NCBI GenBank assembly: GCA_026004775.1
Contig: BPJU01000004.1
Location: 306,154-370,153 of the forward strand
Direction: 5' to 3'
Origin: Pirellulaceae bacterium
GTDB lineage: Bacteria > Planctomycetota > Planctomycetia > Pirellulales > Pirellulaceae
DNA length: 64,000 bases
Position numbers and translations under genes: made by a program. The notes under the pieces were generated by a model. That model was not told the DNA's origin. It saw only the letters and a program-made list of their open reading frames with translations, and searched no databases. The first letter of the stretch is position 1, and the number at the start of each line of letters is the position of its first letter. This document shows, one piece after another, positions 27,059-35,969 of this stretch.

Positions 27059-27751
27059 ATGTGGTGGGATCCTCAGTATATCATCCTGGTTTTACTGCCC
27101 AGCCTGGTTATTTCGGGCTTTGCGAGTCTGTTGGTGCAAGCCAGGTTTTCCCGATATTCACGCGTCCTGGCTCGGTCGGGGCTCACCGGCGCGCAAGCCG
27201 CTCGAGCGATACTCGATAGTGCCGGCCTTTACGATGTGCAGGTCGAACAGACGCACGGATTTCTCAGCGACCATTACAATCCCTTGAGCCGTACACTAGC
27301 ATTGTCACCCGAGGTGTATCACGGCCGGTCGTTGGCGGCCATCGGCGTGGCCGCGCATGAAGCCGGCCATGCACTGCAACATGCCGAGAACTATGCCCCG
27401 TTATGGATTCGGTCGGCCTTGGTTCCTGCTGCTGGTATCGGGTCCCAGTTGGGGTGGATCGTCATGGCCGTGGGGTTGATGCTCCATCCGTTCGTGGTGT
27501 TGCTGGGAGCGATCCTTTTCAGCGGCGTCTTGGCCTTCCAGTTGGTAACGCTGCCCGTGGAATTTGATGCCAGCCACCGCGCCAAACAACTGGTGCTCCA
27601 AATGGGATTTGTTGACCCCGACGAGCGGGAAGGCGTGGACAAAGTGCTCAACGCCGCCGCACTGACCTACGTGGCCGCTCTGATTACATCGCTGCTGACG
27701 TTGCTTTACTTCCTGATGCGGGCCGGCTTGCTGGGCGGACGCGACGAATAG
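27059..27751 (+). CDS. Zinc-dependent membrane peptidase, YugP family
   Basis: 230 residues from ATG 27059 (M-W-W-D-P-Q-Y-I-I-L-V). The zinc motif H-E-A-G-H is at residues 100-104 (A-A-H-E-A-G-H-A-L-Q-H). Four transmembrane segments flank it: about 6-26, 118-134, 140-166 and 205-224. Other family marks are G-L-T-G-A-Q-A-A-R-A-I-L, H-Y-N-P-L-S-R-T-L and E-F-D-A-S-H-R-A. This is the integral-membrane Zn_peptidase_2 family; substrates are not known. The window includes no obvious partner gene; the next gene on the plus strand is the kinase. Confidence 0.92.
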   Translation: MWWDPQYIILVLLPSLVISGFASLLVQARFSRYSRVLARSGLTGAQAARAILDSAGLYDVQVEQTHGFLSDHYNPLSRTLALSPEVYHGRSLAAIGVAAHEAGHALQHAENYAPLWIRSALVPAAGIGSQLGWIVMAVGLMLHPFVVLLGAILFSGVLAFQLVTLPVEFDASHRAKQLVLQMGFVDPDEREGVDKVLNAAALTYVAALITSLLTLLYFLMRAGLLGGRDE

Positions 27752-27939
27752 GCTAAAACGTGCGGTCGGCGACACGCCGTCCACATCTCATAGCCTTAAG
27801 TCTTGCCCGGAAATGGCCGGCTGGCCCGAGCACACACAACCCCCCAAGGCCGCAGTCGGAATCGCTCACCGCCGGAAGCGGCACCGTGTTTATCGTGCCC
27901 GGCGCCGAGCCACCCAGGTGTGCCCGGCAGGGTAAGAAA

Positions 27940-28035
27940 CTACTGCTGGTTGCCGTACAAGATGTACGCAATTACAGCAGTTATGAAGAAAAGCAAGATC
28001 GTCAAACCTGCTAGACCGACAATCGCTTCGGCCAT
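27940..28035 (-). CDS. 31-residue single-helix membrane protein
   Basis: A very short frame, ATG 28035 to TAG 27940, encoding M-A-E-A-I-V-G-L-A-G-L-T then a hydrophobic core (I-L-L-F-F-I-T-A-V-I-A-Y) and Y-G-N-Q-Q. The codons after the start have a typical small transmembrane-peptide pattern. A strong ribosome site (GGGAGGAG, 28041-28048) lies five bases upstream. A good minus-strand promoter (28080-28109) ends 38-45 bases before the start. All three signals agree, which is why I call it a gene although it is too short for most callers. Function unknown; size and shape resemble regulatory membrane microproteins that bind larger transporters. It lies convergent with the Zn peptidase and divergent from the kinase. 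Confidence 0.7.
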   Translation of the reverse strand: MAEAIVGLAGLTILLFFITAVIAYILYGNQQ

Positions 28036-28079
28036 GTTGTCTCCTCCCAACCAGCTTCCGTCGCGCATGTATTACCACC

Positions 28080-28109
28080 ATTATGCCACCAGGCGGCTTG
28101 TCGGGACAA
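28080..28109 (-). promoter_or_regulatory. Sigma70-like promoter for the 31-residue protein gene
   Basis: On the minus strand TTGTCC (28104-28109) and CATAAT (28080-28085) are separated by 18 bases, four and five of six matches to the consensus. Transcription would start near 28073 and give a leader of about 38 bases before ATG 28035. Confidence 0.45.
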
Positions 28110-28192
28110 TGGGGAAGTCCACCAGGCACAGGGCTGGAGCGTTGAGGTAACGCGGGCAAGACGGCGGCCAACTGCGTGAGGCTTCGGACATC

Positions 28193-28198
28193 TATAAT
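28193..28198 (+). promoter_or_regulatory. Perfect -10 hexamer upstream of the kinase gene
   Basis: TATAAT on the plus strand, 70 bases before the kinase start. No recognisable -35 lies 16-18 bases upstream, so support is only partial. Confidence 0.3.
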
Positions 28199-28267
28199 GG
28201 AAGGGTTGGATTTGCACGACGCGGACCACGTGATTTCTCGGCGGCAATTAGCGGTGCGGGTGAGTAG

Positions 28268-29584
28268 GTGACCAGTCGGATGGGTGACTCGTTGCGGCCT
28301 CCCCAAAGACTCGGCAAGTACCGCCTGGAGCGGCTGCTGGGACGGACCCTCTACTCATCCGTTTTCCAGGCGTGGGACACGGTCGAGGGAGTACGGGTAG
28401 CACTGAAGGTACCGCACCAGCAGTGGTTGAGCACGGAAGTATTGGAAGATTTCCGGCGCGAGGTGCGTCTGGCGGCGCGCCTGAACTTCCACCCTCATAT
28501 CTTGCCGCTCAAGAATGCCGAATTCATCGATGGGCAGTTCGTGATCGCGTATCCGCTGGGTGAGCGTACGCTGGCGGACCGGCTGCAACGGCGGATGTCA
28601 CTGGCAACCGCCGTGCATTTTGCCGAGCAGATGATCGGCGCTGTGGCGCACGCCCACAAGCACCGGGTTATCCATTGTGACATAAAACCGGAAAATTTTA
28701 TTCTGTTTCCGGGCAACGTACTGCGGCTGACCGATTTCGGCATTGCCAAGGTGGCCTACCAGACATTGCGGGCCAGCGGGTCCGGGACTGTGGGCTACGT
28801 AGCTCCCGAGCAGGCGATGGGTAGACCGTCGTTCTATTCGGATGTCTTTTCTTTGGGGTTGATCTTCTACCGCATGTTGACGGGGGTGTTGCCCGAGTGG
28901 CCTTATCGGTGGCCGTTGCCGGGACTGGAACGGTTGCGGCGGCGTGCGCATCCGGAACTGATCCAGTTCTTGCAGCGGGCGCTGTCGATTGACCCGAAAA
29001 AACGATTTGCCGATGCCCAGGTAATGTTGCGTGCCCTGCAGCGGCTGAAACCGCGTTTGTTGCGGCACGCGCGGAGAAGAAATCCGGGGGAGTTGGCGGG
29101 GCCGGATTGGCGTCAAGTACGGACGCGTCAGTTTCTGCGCCGTTACGGCTCCGTGCTGGAAACCCGCTACCAGTGCAGCGCCTGCCAAGGGCCGGTCTCT
29201 GAGCCGATGTTGGCGTGTCCCTGGTGTGGCAAGCCCCGCACCGTACACGGGGGCGGTACGCGTTTCCCGCTGGCGTGCCCAAGATGCCAGCGAGGTCTGA
29301 AGGCCGACTGGCGATACTGCCCCTGGTGTTACGGGCCGGGATTCGTCCCTGCCACGTCGCGCAACTATTCTGACCGCCGCTACGTGGCCCGTTGTGGCAG
29401 CCCCACCTGCAAGCGGAAAGAATTGATGGCTTTCATGCGGTATTGCCCGTGGTGCAACCGAAAAGTGCGCCGCAAATGGAAAATCCCAGGCTCTCAAGAA
29501 CGCTGCCCGGCATGTGGCTGGGGAGTCCTCAGTGAATACTGGTCCTTTTGCCCCTGGTGCGCCAAAGCTCTGGGAACCGGCTGA
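28268..29584 (+). CDS. Ser/Thr protein kinase with C-terminal zinc-ribbon array
   Basis: 438 residues. The kinase domain (about 15-265) has A-L-K-V lysine, C-D-I-K-P-E-N catalytic loop near residue 137, D-F-G near 156, and A-P-E near 178, so catalysis is likely. The glycine-rich loop is degenerate (L-G-R-T-L-Y-S-S-V). The C-terminal part (about 305-435) contains four zinc-ribbon knuckles, each ending in C-P-W-C: C-S-A-C, C-P-R-C, a C-G-S-P-T-C variant and C-P-A-C. This is a chain of double zinc-ribbon modules, perhaps for binding nucleic acid or a partner. No transmembrane segment, unlike most Hanks-type bacterial kinases. Start is GTG 28268 or ATG 28280; ribosome sites do not decide. Confidence 0.88.
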   Translation: MTSRMGDSLRPPQRLGKYRLERLLGRTLYSSVFQAWDTVEGVRVALKVPHQQWLSTEVLEDFRREVRLAARLNFHPHILPLKNAEFIDGQFVIAYPLGERTLADRLQRRMSLATAVHFAEQMIGAVAHAHKHRVIHCDIKPENFILFPGNVLRLTDFGIAKVAYQTLRASGSGTVGYVAPEQAMGRPSFYSDVFSLGLIFYRMLTGVLPEWPYRWPLPGLERLRRRAHPELIQFLQRALSIDPKKRFADAQVMLRALQRLKPRLLRHARRRNPGELAGPDWRQVRTRQFLRRYGSVLETRYQCSACQGPVSEPMLACPWCGKPRTVHGGGTRFPLACPRCQRGLKADWRYCPWCYGPGFVPATSRNYSDRRYVARCGSPTCKRKELMAFMRYCPWCNRKVRRKWKIPGSQERCPACGWGVLSEYWSFCPWCAKALGTG

Positions 29585-29725
29585 AATGAGCCACGGTCGC
29601 TGTCGAAACCCTTGCTGCTGGAGCTTCCCCGCTCGGGCGGGTATCATAGGCGCGCACCTGCCTGGACGACGGTGGAAACATCGTATCGTTTGGTCATCCA
29701 TGGCCAAAGCTCAAGGAGCCGCTTC

Positions 29726-31048
29726 ATGCACAGCCGTTCTCATGCCAAGAAGCTTGCCGTTGTGTTGCTTTTGAGTGGCAGTTTTCCGTCTGCTGTCATG
29801 CTCAACGGGCAAGACCTTCCGCCGGTCAATTACGACGAGTCACGTGTGCCCCACTATACGCTGCCCGACCTGCTGGTGATGAGCGACGGGCGGAGGGTAA
29901 CTACTGCCGAACAATGGCAAAAGGAGCGGCGTCCGGAAATCCTGAAACTCTTCGAAAAATATGTCTACGGGCGGACTCCCTCCAAGCCGGTGCGTGTAGA
30001 ATGGACGCTGGTCGAGTCCAGTGACGAAGCGCTCCAGGGCAAGGCGATCCGCAAGCAACTGGTGGGGCGTTTTCCGGAGTTCCCGAATGCACCGGAGTTC
30101 GACTTGCTCGTGTATCTGCCCAAGAGCGATCGACCCGTGCCGGTGTTTATCGGTTTGAACTTCCAGGGTAATCACACGATCCATCCGGATCCGGCCATTC
30201 GCGTGACGCGCTCCTGGGTGCGCAATAATCCCCAACTCGGCGTCACCAACAACCGGGCATCGGAAGCTTCCCGAGGGGCGATGGCGTCGCGCTGGCCGGT
30301 GGAGTATATCTTGGGCCGCGGTTACGGTGTGGCCACCATGTATTACGGCGACATCGACCCGGATTACGACGATGGTTTCCAAAACGGTATTCATCCGTTG
30401 TTTTACGAACCGGGACAGACCCGACCGAAAGAAGATGAATGGGGTTCGATTGGCGCGTGGGCGTGGGGGCTTCAGCGGGCGCTGGACTATCTGGTAAGTG
30501 ACCCGAACGTCGACCCGCGCCGCATCTGCCTGATGGGCCATTCGCGCCTGGGGAAGACCGCCCTGTGGGCTGGTGCCCAAGACGAGCGTTTTGCGCTTGT
30601 AGTATCGAACAACTCCGGCTGCGGGGGAGCGGCACTCAGCCGCCGGGAATTCGGAGAAACCGTCAAGCGCATCAATACGTCGTTTCCCCATTGGTTCAAT
30701 GATGTGTTTCCTGCGTTCAACGATCGAGTCAACGAATTGCCTGTGGACCAGCATATGCTCGTCGCACTGATTGCTCCCAGGCCGGTACTGATCTGTAGTG
30801 CGGAGGAAGATTTGTGGGCCGATCCTCGCGGGGAGTTTCTCTCCGCCTTGCACGCCGACCCGGTGTACCGACTGTTGGGTACCGACGGCTTGGCGGTCCG
30901 CGAGATGCCCGGTTTGAAACAATTCATTGCCAGCCGCATCAGTTACCATATTCGTCCGGGCAAACACGACGTGACGCCGTACGACTGGCAGGTGTATTTG
31001 GATTTCGCCGATCTCCATCTGCGGCCGGATAGCTCGCGAAAAGAATAG
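29726..31048 (+). CDS. Exported alpha/beta hydrolase, CE15 glucuronoyl-esterase-like
   Basis: 440 residues from ATG 29726 (AAGGAG eight bases upstream); the frame extends upstream without support. A signal peptide (about 1-29) precedes a CE15-type alpha/beta hydrolase. The nucleophile motif is G-H-S-R-L-G-K with Ser273, the following conserved block is N-N-S-G-C-G-G-A-A-L-S-R-R, and the catalytic His is likely His414 in G-K-H-D-V. CE15 enzymes cleave ester bonds between glucuronoxylan and lignin alcohols. The exported form suggests plant polysaccharide or similar uronate ester degradation. Neighbours (kinase, CorA) are not functionally related. Substrate is inferred by family only. Confidence 0.9.
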   Translation: MHSRSHAKKLAVVLLLSGSFPSAVMLNGQDLPPVNYDESRVPHYTLPDLLVMSDGRRVTTAEQWQKERRPEILKLFEKYVYGRTPSKPVRVEWTLVESSDEALQGKAIRKQLVGRFPEFPNAPEFDLLVYLPKSDRPVPVFIGLNFQGNHTIHPDPAIRVTRSWVRNNPQLGVTNNRASEASRGAMASRWPVEYILGRGYGVATMYYGDIDPDYDDGFQNGIHPLFYEPGQTRPKEDEWGSIGAWAWGLQRALDYLVSDPNVDPRRICLMGHSRLGKTALWAGAQDERFALVVSNNSGCGGAALSRREFGETVKRINTSFPHWFNDVFPAFNDRVNELPVDQHMLVALIAPRPVLICSAEEDLWADPRGEFLSALHADPVYRLLGTDGLAVREMPGLKQFIASRISYHIRPGKHDVTPYDWQVYLDFADLHLRPDSSRKE

Positions 31049-31196
31049 TCAACCGCAATCGATAAAGGCATTTTCCGGATGCTGCATCACCGTGGCTCGC
31101 TTGAGCCGCCAACCACCCGGTGGTCATCGGCCGGTGGCAGGCGGTTGTCGATGACACAGCGACTGGTGATCGCAGCGTATTGACGGCACACAGCTT

Positions 31197-32303
31197 ATGG
31201 CTCGACGCAAGCGGAAAAAGCGGGCTCCTTTCCAGGGGCTGTTGTCGCAGGTTTCCAAGCCGTTTCGCCGCCCGTCGCCTGCCGCAGGTCAGCCGGGAGT
31301 GCTGGTGGCCCCTGCCGGAGCCCCGCCACCGCACGTGACCCTTATCTGTTACGATGCCTCTTCGATCGACGAAACAACTCTCAGCCGCCCTGCCGAACTG
31401 GAGGTGCTCAAACAAACGACGTCACGGATCTGGCTGGATATCGACGGACTGGGGGAACCGGTTTGGATTGAGAAGGCGGGAGCATTGCTTGACCTCCACC
31501 CACTGGCTCTGGAGGACGTCGTCCACGTGCATCAACGTGCGAAGGTGGAAGACTACGGGCGCCAACTGTTTATTGTGGCACGAATGCCCAGTTATGAAGA
31601 GCACTTGGAAACCGAGCAGTTGAGCATGTTTGTGGGGGATAACTATGTAGTCACCATCCAGGAAGGGCGTCCCGGCGACTGTTTCCAATGGGTCCGCCAG
31701 CGGTTGCGGTCAGCGGATAGTCTGTTACGGCAGCGAGGTTCGGATTATCTGGCGTACGCTCTGTTAGACGCGGTTATTGACGGGTATTTCCCGATTGTGG
31801 AGCGATTCGGCGACCAGCTCAACCAGTTGGACGAGCAGCTTTCCGAGTTGAACAGCCGAGTGCCCCTGGGAGAAATCCATCGGGTACGCAGCGAGTTGCT
31901 TCTGGTAAGGCGAGCCATCTGGCCTCATCGTGAAGCGATCAATCACCTACTCCGGGAAACCACGCCATTCATTACTCCGGAAGCCCGGATCTATCTGCGC
32001 GATTGCTATGACCATACGCTCCAATTGATCGATGTCATTGAAACCTATCGAGACATGTGTTCGGACCTGCGCGACTTTCAGTTGGCGGCCGCCGGCCATC
32101 GCGCTAACGAGATTATGAAAGTGCTGACAATCATTTCTACTATATTTATCCCACTTAGTTTCGTGGCCGGAATTTATGGCATGAATTTCCGCTACATGCC
32201 GGAGCTCGAATGGCGCTACGGCTACTTCGCCGCACTCGGGTTGATGGCGATAATGGCGGCCGGGCTGGTCGGGTATATTTGGAAACGAGGTTGGTTTCGT
32301 TGA
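31197..32303 (+). CDS. corA: CorA-type Mg2+/Co2+ transporter
   Basis: 368 residues. The large N-terminal cytoplasmic domain leads to two C-terminal transmembrane helices (about 300-325 and 340-362). The selectivity motif G-M-N is at 328-330 in Y-G-M-N-F, and a long helical region ends in I-M-K-V-L-T-I-I-S-T-I-F-I-P-L-S-F-V-A-G-I, as in CorA. CorA forms pentameric channels that import Mg2+. The first 40 residues are basic and Pro-rich, an extension before the core. Start ATG 31197 lacks a strong ribosome site but no better start is nearby. Confidence 0.95.
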   Translation: MARRKRKKRAPFQGLLSQVSKPFRRPSPAAGQPGVLVAPAGAPPPHVTLICYDASSIDETTLSRPAELEVLKQTTSRIWLDIDGLGEPVWIEKAGALLDLHPLALEDVVHVHQRAKVEDYGRQLFIVARMPSYEEHLETEQLSMFVGDNYVVTIQEGRPGDCFQWVRQRLRSADSLLRQRGSDYLAYALLDAVIDGYFPIVERFGDQLNQLDEQLSELNSRVPLGEIHRVRSELLLVRRAIWPHREAINHLLRETTPFITPEARIYLRDCYDHTLQLIDVIETYRDMCSDLRDFQLAAAGHRANEIMKVLTIISTIFIPLSFVAGIYGMNFRYMPELEWRYGYFAALGLMAIMAAGLVGYIWKRGWFR

Positions 32304-32500
32304 AAAGCCGGGGCAAGCTGGCGCCAGAGGGGCAGGCGCAGGGTATACGGGCGGCGTACGGGAGCGACGGCGACCGATGTGCGACACGCTGGGCAACCGG
32401 TATGTTTTATCCGCCAAGGGGTAGGAGCAGCGCTGCGTCCCTGATATATTTTGGGGCATCCGTGAGTATCGGTAGTTTTCGTAAGACCGGAGGTTGCGGC

Positions 32501-33799
32501 ATGTTTTATCGCAAACAAAGTCGGAGCCGGGGTACGTGCGCGTGGCTGTGGTTCGTCGGGTGGCTGGCGACTGTCGCTCTCACGCCGGCCGTTTGGGCGG
32601 TCGATCAATGGCCTTCGTGGCGCGGACCTCACTATACGGGTGTAGCCGACGGCAATGCATACCCGACATCGTGGTCGAAGACCGATAACATCGCCTGGTC
32701 GGTCCCGCTGCCCGGTTTGGGCGGTTCGACGCCTTGTGTGTGGGGTGACTGGGTAATCGTCACCTGCGGCGACAACGGGAAAAATGCCGTCTTGTGCTAC
32801 GGCCGCGACGGCCGGCTCCGTTGGACGACGCATGTGGGACGCGAACGCCCCGGAAAACACCGAAAAGGCTCCGGAGCCAATCCCTCGCCGGTTACCGACG
32901 GTGAACATGTATTCGTCTACTTCAAAAGCGGTGACCTGGGGTGTCTGGATTTCAACGGGAGTCTCTTGTGGCACAAGAATCTGCAACAGCTCTACGGCGA
33001 AGACACTCTGTGGTGGGATCTGGGTACCTCCCCAGTGCTAACCAGCAAGTATGTCGTGGTCGCCTGCATCCATAGTGGGCCTTCGTACCTGGCGGCTTTT
33101 GAAAAGACCACGGGAAACCTGGCTTGGAAGCACGATCGCAATCTGGATGCGCCCGATGAATCGGCACAGACATACTCGACCCCAATTCCGGCAATGATTC
33201 GTGGCCGTGAGGCACTGGTGGTGCTCGGAGCAGACCATGTGACGGCCCACGACGCGGCTACCGGTAACGAACTGTGGCGAGTGGGTGGATTGAACCCGAC
33301 AGGGCAGCGGTTTTTCCGTTCCATCGCTTCACCTGTTGTGTCCGACGGCATTGTGGTGGCACCGTATGCACGGGGAAGGACGCTGACCGCAATTCGGCTG
33401 GAAAGTGAAGGAGACGTCACATCGAGCGGCGTGCTCTGGCATCGTGACGACCTGGGAGCCGACGTGCCCACTCCGGCTGCTCATGATGGGAAAGTCTATT
33501 TGTGCAGCGATCGAGGCAATTTCTATTGCCTGGATATCAAAACCGGAAAAACGCTGTGGGAAGGACAGTGCCCGCGCTCCGGCGCCGCCGCCTATAGCTC
33601 GTCGCCTATCATCGCCGGCAACAAGATTTACTGTACGCGCGAAGATGGCCTGACCACCGTATTGGAACTAGCCGATTCTTTCAAAATAGTGGCCACCAAT
33701 CGGATCGATGAATTTGTCGTGGCATCTCCGGCCTTTGCCTACGGAAAGATATTTTTGCGTACTGCCGAACACCTGTACTGTATCGGCAAAGAGGAATGA
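32501..33799 (+). CDS. PQQ-like beta-propeller protein, exported
   Basis: 432 residues from ATG 32501 with GGAGG seven bases upstream; the long upstream frame overlaps corA and is not real. The signal peptide (about 8-34, cleavage after V-W-A) is followed by W-P-S-W-R-G-P-H-Y-T-G, the usual opening of PQQ-like propellers of the outer-membrane BamB type. Blades with D-G-R/D-x-x-T-G-x-x-L-W motifs follow, for example T-G-N-L-A-W-K and T-G-K-T-L-W-E. No true PQQ-binding residues or catalytic Asp were seen. It probably is a structural or binding protein in the periplasm. Common and often multi-copy in planctomycetes. Confidence 0.87.
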   Translation: MFYRKQSRSRGTCAWLWFVGWLATVALTPAVWAVDQWPSWRGPHYTGVADGNAYPTSWSKTDNIAWSVPLPGLGGSTPCVWGDWVIVTCGDNGKNAVLCYGRDGRLRWTTHVGRERPGKHRKGSGANPSPVTDGEHVFVYFKSGDLGCLDFNGSLLWHKNLQQLYGEDTLWWDLGTSPVLTSKYVVVACIHSGPSYLAAFEKTTGNLAWKHDRNLDAPDESAQTYSTPIPAMIRGREALVVLGADHVTAHDAATGNELWRVGGLNPTGQRFFRSIASPVVSDGIVVAPYARGRTLTAIRLESEGDVTSSGVLWHRDDLGADVPTPAAHDGKVYLCSDRGNFYCLDIKTGKTLWEGQCPRSGAAAYSSSPIIAGNKIYCTREDGLTTVLELADSFKIVATNRIDEFVVASPAFAYGKIFLRTAEHLYCIGKEE

Positions 33800-33926
33800 T
33801 CGTGCGGCGATAGTGCCCGCGCTATCCAAACGGTAGCCCTTACAGAGCGTCGAAGCGACGGCGAGATTCGTCCGCCGTGAGAAGATATGTTTCGATTGCG
33901 CCCGGCATGCCTCGTGCCGCTCCTGC

Positions 33927-33970
33927 GCGACATCCCTCTATCGGCCGCTGGCCAGGTAGAGGGATGTCGC
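33927..33970. terminator. 14 bp perfect inverted repeat between convergent genes
   Basis: Arms at 33927-33940 and 33957-33970 (GCGACATCCCTCTA and its complement) pair perfectly around a 16-base loop that itself contains GGCC twice. The hairpin lies between the ends of the plus-strand propeller gene and the minus-strand DUF2071 gene, so a bidirectional transcription end is plausible. There is no T-run, so the call is tentative. Confidence 0.45.
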
Positions 33971-33991
33971 AGTAGAGTTGAGTTCCGCCTG

Positions 33992-34729
33992 TCAGACAAG
34001 GCTGAATACTTCTACGTCTACTCCAGCCGAAAAATGGGCATACTGAGCTGCCGTGGGAGTCGGCACGTTGATGCCGGCCGTCTGGAGGAGTGTCTGTTGC
34101 TGGATTGTTACCGCCACTTGTTGAACAGGGTAGGGAGTATGATAAACCTGGCCCGTACGTATGCGACCGCCGCGCTTTACGAAAAGTAAATATCTCTCCA
34201 ACAAGAAAAATTCCAAAGAATCCGGATCGCTGGCAGGCAGCGAGCTTCCCGGTTGGTACCGTAATTCGAGCACTCCCGAGGAGCTCCACCGGCGGACAGA
34301 GTAGTATTCACCATCGTTCCCTTTCTTGCGCTCGATCCTGGCTGGATAATAGGGCAAGCTCCAGCCGAGTCGTGCACCCAGGACGGCCGGCAGATGATTG
34401 GCGTCCAGCGAAAAAAAATAGACACCGGGCTTGCCATCGTACACGACGTAGGTACGGACATTAGTCTCCAGCAGTCGGAGAGCCATCCAGGGAGGCCACC
34501 ACCAGGGGCGCACTCCCTGCATGGCGAAGGCAACGATACCCGCAAACGCGCGGCCTTGCCAGGTATCGAGTGCCAATTCCTCGGGCACGAGCGGACGTAG
34601 CAGATCGGCGGGTACCTCCCAGTGCAGGAATACCAGGTCGCGCCAGGACTGCCAACCGGCTTGCCGGCGACTGGGACGGCAGCGCGGTGCTAGTCGGTCA
34701 ATGTCCGGCCGCAGTTCGTCCCACACCAA
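33992..34729 (-). CDS. DUF2071 / YqjF family protein
   Basis: 245 residues. The sequence starts with a polar segment, then W-Q-S-W-R-D-L-V-F-L-H-W-E-V-P-A-D-L-L-R and P-L-V-P, the family's opening, and continues with V-A-F-A-M-Q-G-V-R-P-W, N-V-R-T-Y-V-V-Y-D-G-K-P-G-V-Y-F-F-S-L-D and the C-terminal H-T-P-Y-P-V-Q. YqjF/DUF2071 proteins are soluble, of unknown biochemical activity, and often near stress genes. The start overlaps the end of the upstream propeller gene by about 32 bases, so the two are coupled. Full length. Confidence 0.87.
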   Translation of the reverse strand: MVWDELRPDIDRLAPRCRPSRRQAGWQSWRDLVFLHWEVPADLLRPLVPEELALDTWQGRAFAGIVAFAMQGVRPWWWPPWMALRLLETNVRTYVVYDGKPGVYFFSLDANHLPAVLGARLGWSLPYYPARIERKKGNDGEYYSVRRWSSSGVLELRYQPGSSLPASDPDSLEFFLLERYLLFVKRGGRIRTGQVYHTPYPVQQVAVTIQQQTLLQTAGINVPTPTAAQYAHFSAGVDVEVFSLV

Positions 34730-35858
34730 ATTGGTCTCCCACTTGTCGCGGCAATCCTCCTTGCCAATAGACGGGAATCATTTTTTCACTTTGCACGCCT
34801 GCGCCGGTTTCGTCGGTCAAATGAGCGACGATGCGGCGAGTGGCCACGTCGATTACGTCTCCGGTCGATGGATACGCATACTGGCCTTCGATGGAAAACG
34901 TAATCCAACCAGGCTGGTCACGCAGCTCGATGCTGGTCACCTGGCGAGGGGGCATCACCGTGGCATCGAATATGTGAACACGGCTGTTAGCGGCGTCGGT
35001 GACCCAAAGTTCGCGACCGTCCGGGGACAAGCCGATTCCATGGCTCGGGCACCCGTGCCGTTTTACGGGGCCTTTCGAAAAGCCCTGAACTTCCACTCGG
35101 TGAAGCATCTGCCCCGTCTGGAGGTCACCCACCTCGAATCCCAACAGGTCGTTCACATTTACGTAAACATATTTTTCTTCGGCGTCCACTGTGAAGGGCC
35201 GAATCGCCGCACTGAAAGGCCCTACCTTGCCGATAAGCTCATGTTTCCTTCCATCTGCTACAAATAACCAGGAGGATTTCAAGCCGGCTAAGTAAACCTT
35301 GTTTCCACCAGGACCAAAAATCGTATTGTGCGCGCCTGAGTTCGTGATCAGCGTGGCCACAATATCTCCGGTGGCTGCATCCACCGCGTGCCAGTGCGGG
35401 CCCTCCTGCGACGGCAAGTAGATGGTCAAACCGTCTGGCGAAATCGCCATCCGATCGCAGCCACCTGCATATTCCCGTTGCCACAACAGCTTCCCTGTCA
35501 CCAGGTCCAGACACTGCAAGTGCCGCAGGGTGCTGATATACAGCCGGTACGTGCGCTGGCTGGCGCAAATACCCTTGACATTCAACGGTTTGCCCGATTC
35601 ATCCAGGCCGGCCGTGGGAATGCGGCGGACGAACCGGTGCTCGTGGTCGATATCAAAAACCAATAGGCCATGTCCCCCATACTCCAGGTAATTCCTGATC
35701 CCGGGTACCGCCACATACAGATAGCGGCCGTCCGGCAGTGCCGCCTGTGGTTCGGCGCACAAGCCGAAACTTGCTACAAACCCGATCACGCTGACTGCGC
35801 TCCAAATCAATACTATCAGACGCGACAGGCGGGTCAGGAACACAATTCCAGCTCTCAT
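34698..35858 (-). CDS. YVTN/YncE-type beta-propeller protein, exported
   Basis: 386 residues from ATG 35858, chosen because AGGAG lies eight bases upstream; an upstream ATG at 35915 is in frame. A signal peptide (about 1-35, cleavage near L-C-A) precedes six to seven beta-propeller blades with motifs such as S-P-D-G-L-T-I-Y, D-A-A-T-G-D-I-V-A-T, S-P-D-G-R-E-L-W-V-T-D and D-V-A-T-R-R-I-V-A-H. This is a ligand-binding or scaffold fold without visible catalytic residues. It precedes DUF2071 and follows the CRTAC1-like gene after 111 bases, so it is likely in their operon. Confidence 0.82.
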   Translation of the reverse strand: MRAGIVFLTRLSRLIVLIWSAVSVIGFVASFGLCAEPQAALPDGRYLYVAVPGIRNYLEYGGHGLLVFDIDHEHRFVRRIPTAGLDESGKPLNVKGICASQRTYRLYISTLRHLQCLDLVTGKLLWQREYAGGCDRMAISPDGLTIYLPSQEGPHWHAVDAATGDIVATLITNSGAHNTIFGPGGNKVYLAGLKSSWLFVADGRKHELIGKVGPFSAAIRPFTVDAEEKYVYVNVNDLLGFEVGDLQTGQMLHRVEVQGFSKGPVKRHGCPSHGIGLSPDGRELWVTDAANSRVHIFDATVMPPRQVTSIELRDQPGWITFSIEGQYAYPSTGDVIDVATRRIVAHLTDETGAGVQSEKMIPVYWQGGLPRQVGDQFGVGRTAAGH

Positions 35859-35969
35859 AACGTAGCTCCTGTGGTAAGAATGTTTCACGCGAGGGGCAGC
35901 ACAGATCACACGCACAACGGCTCGGTGGGCGCGATGACGGCTCGATCCGCGTCGCCGGCACGATTCCCG

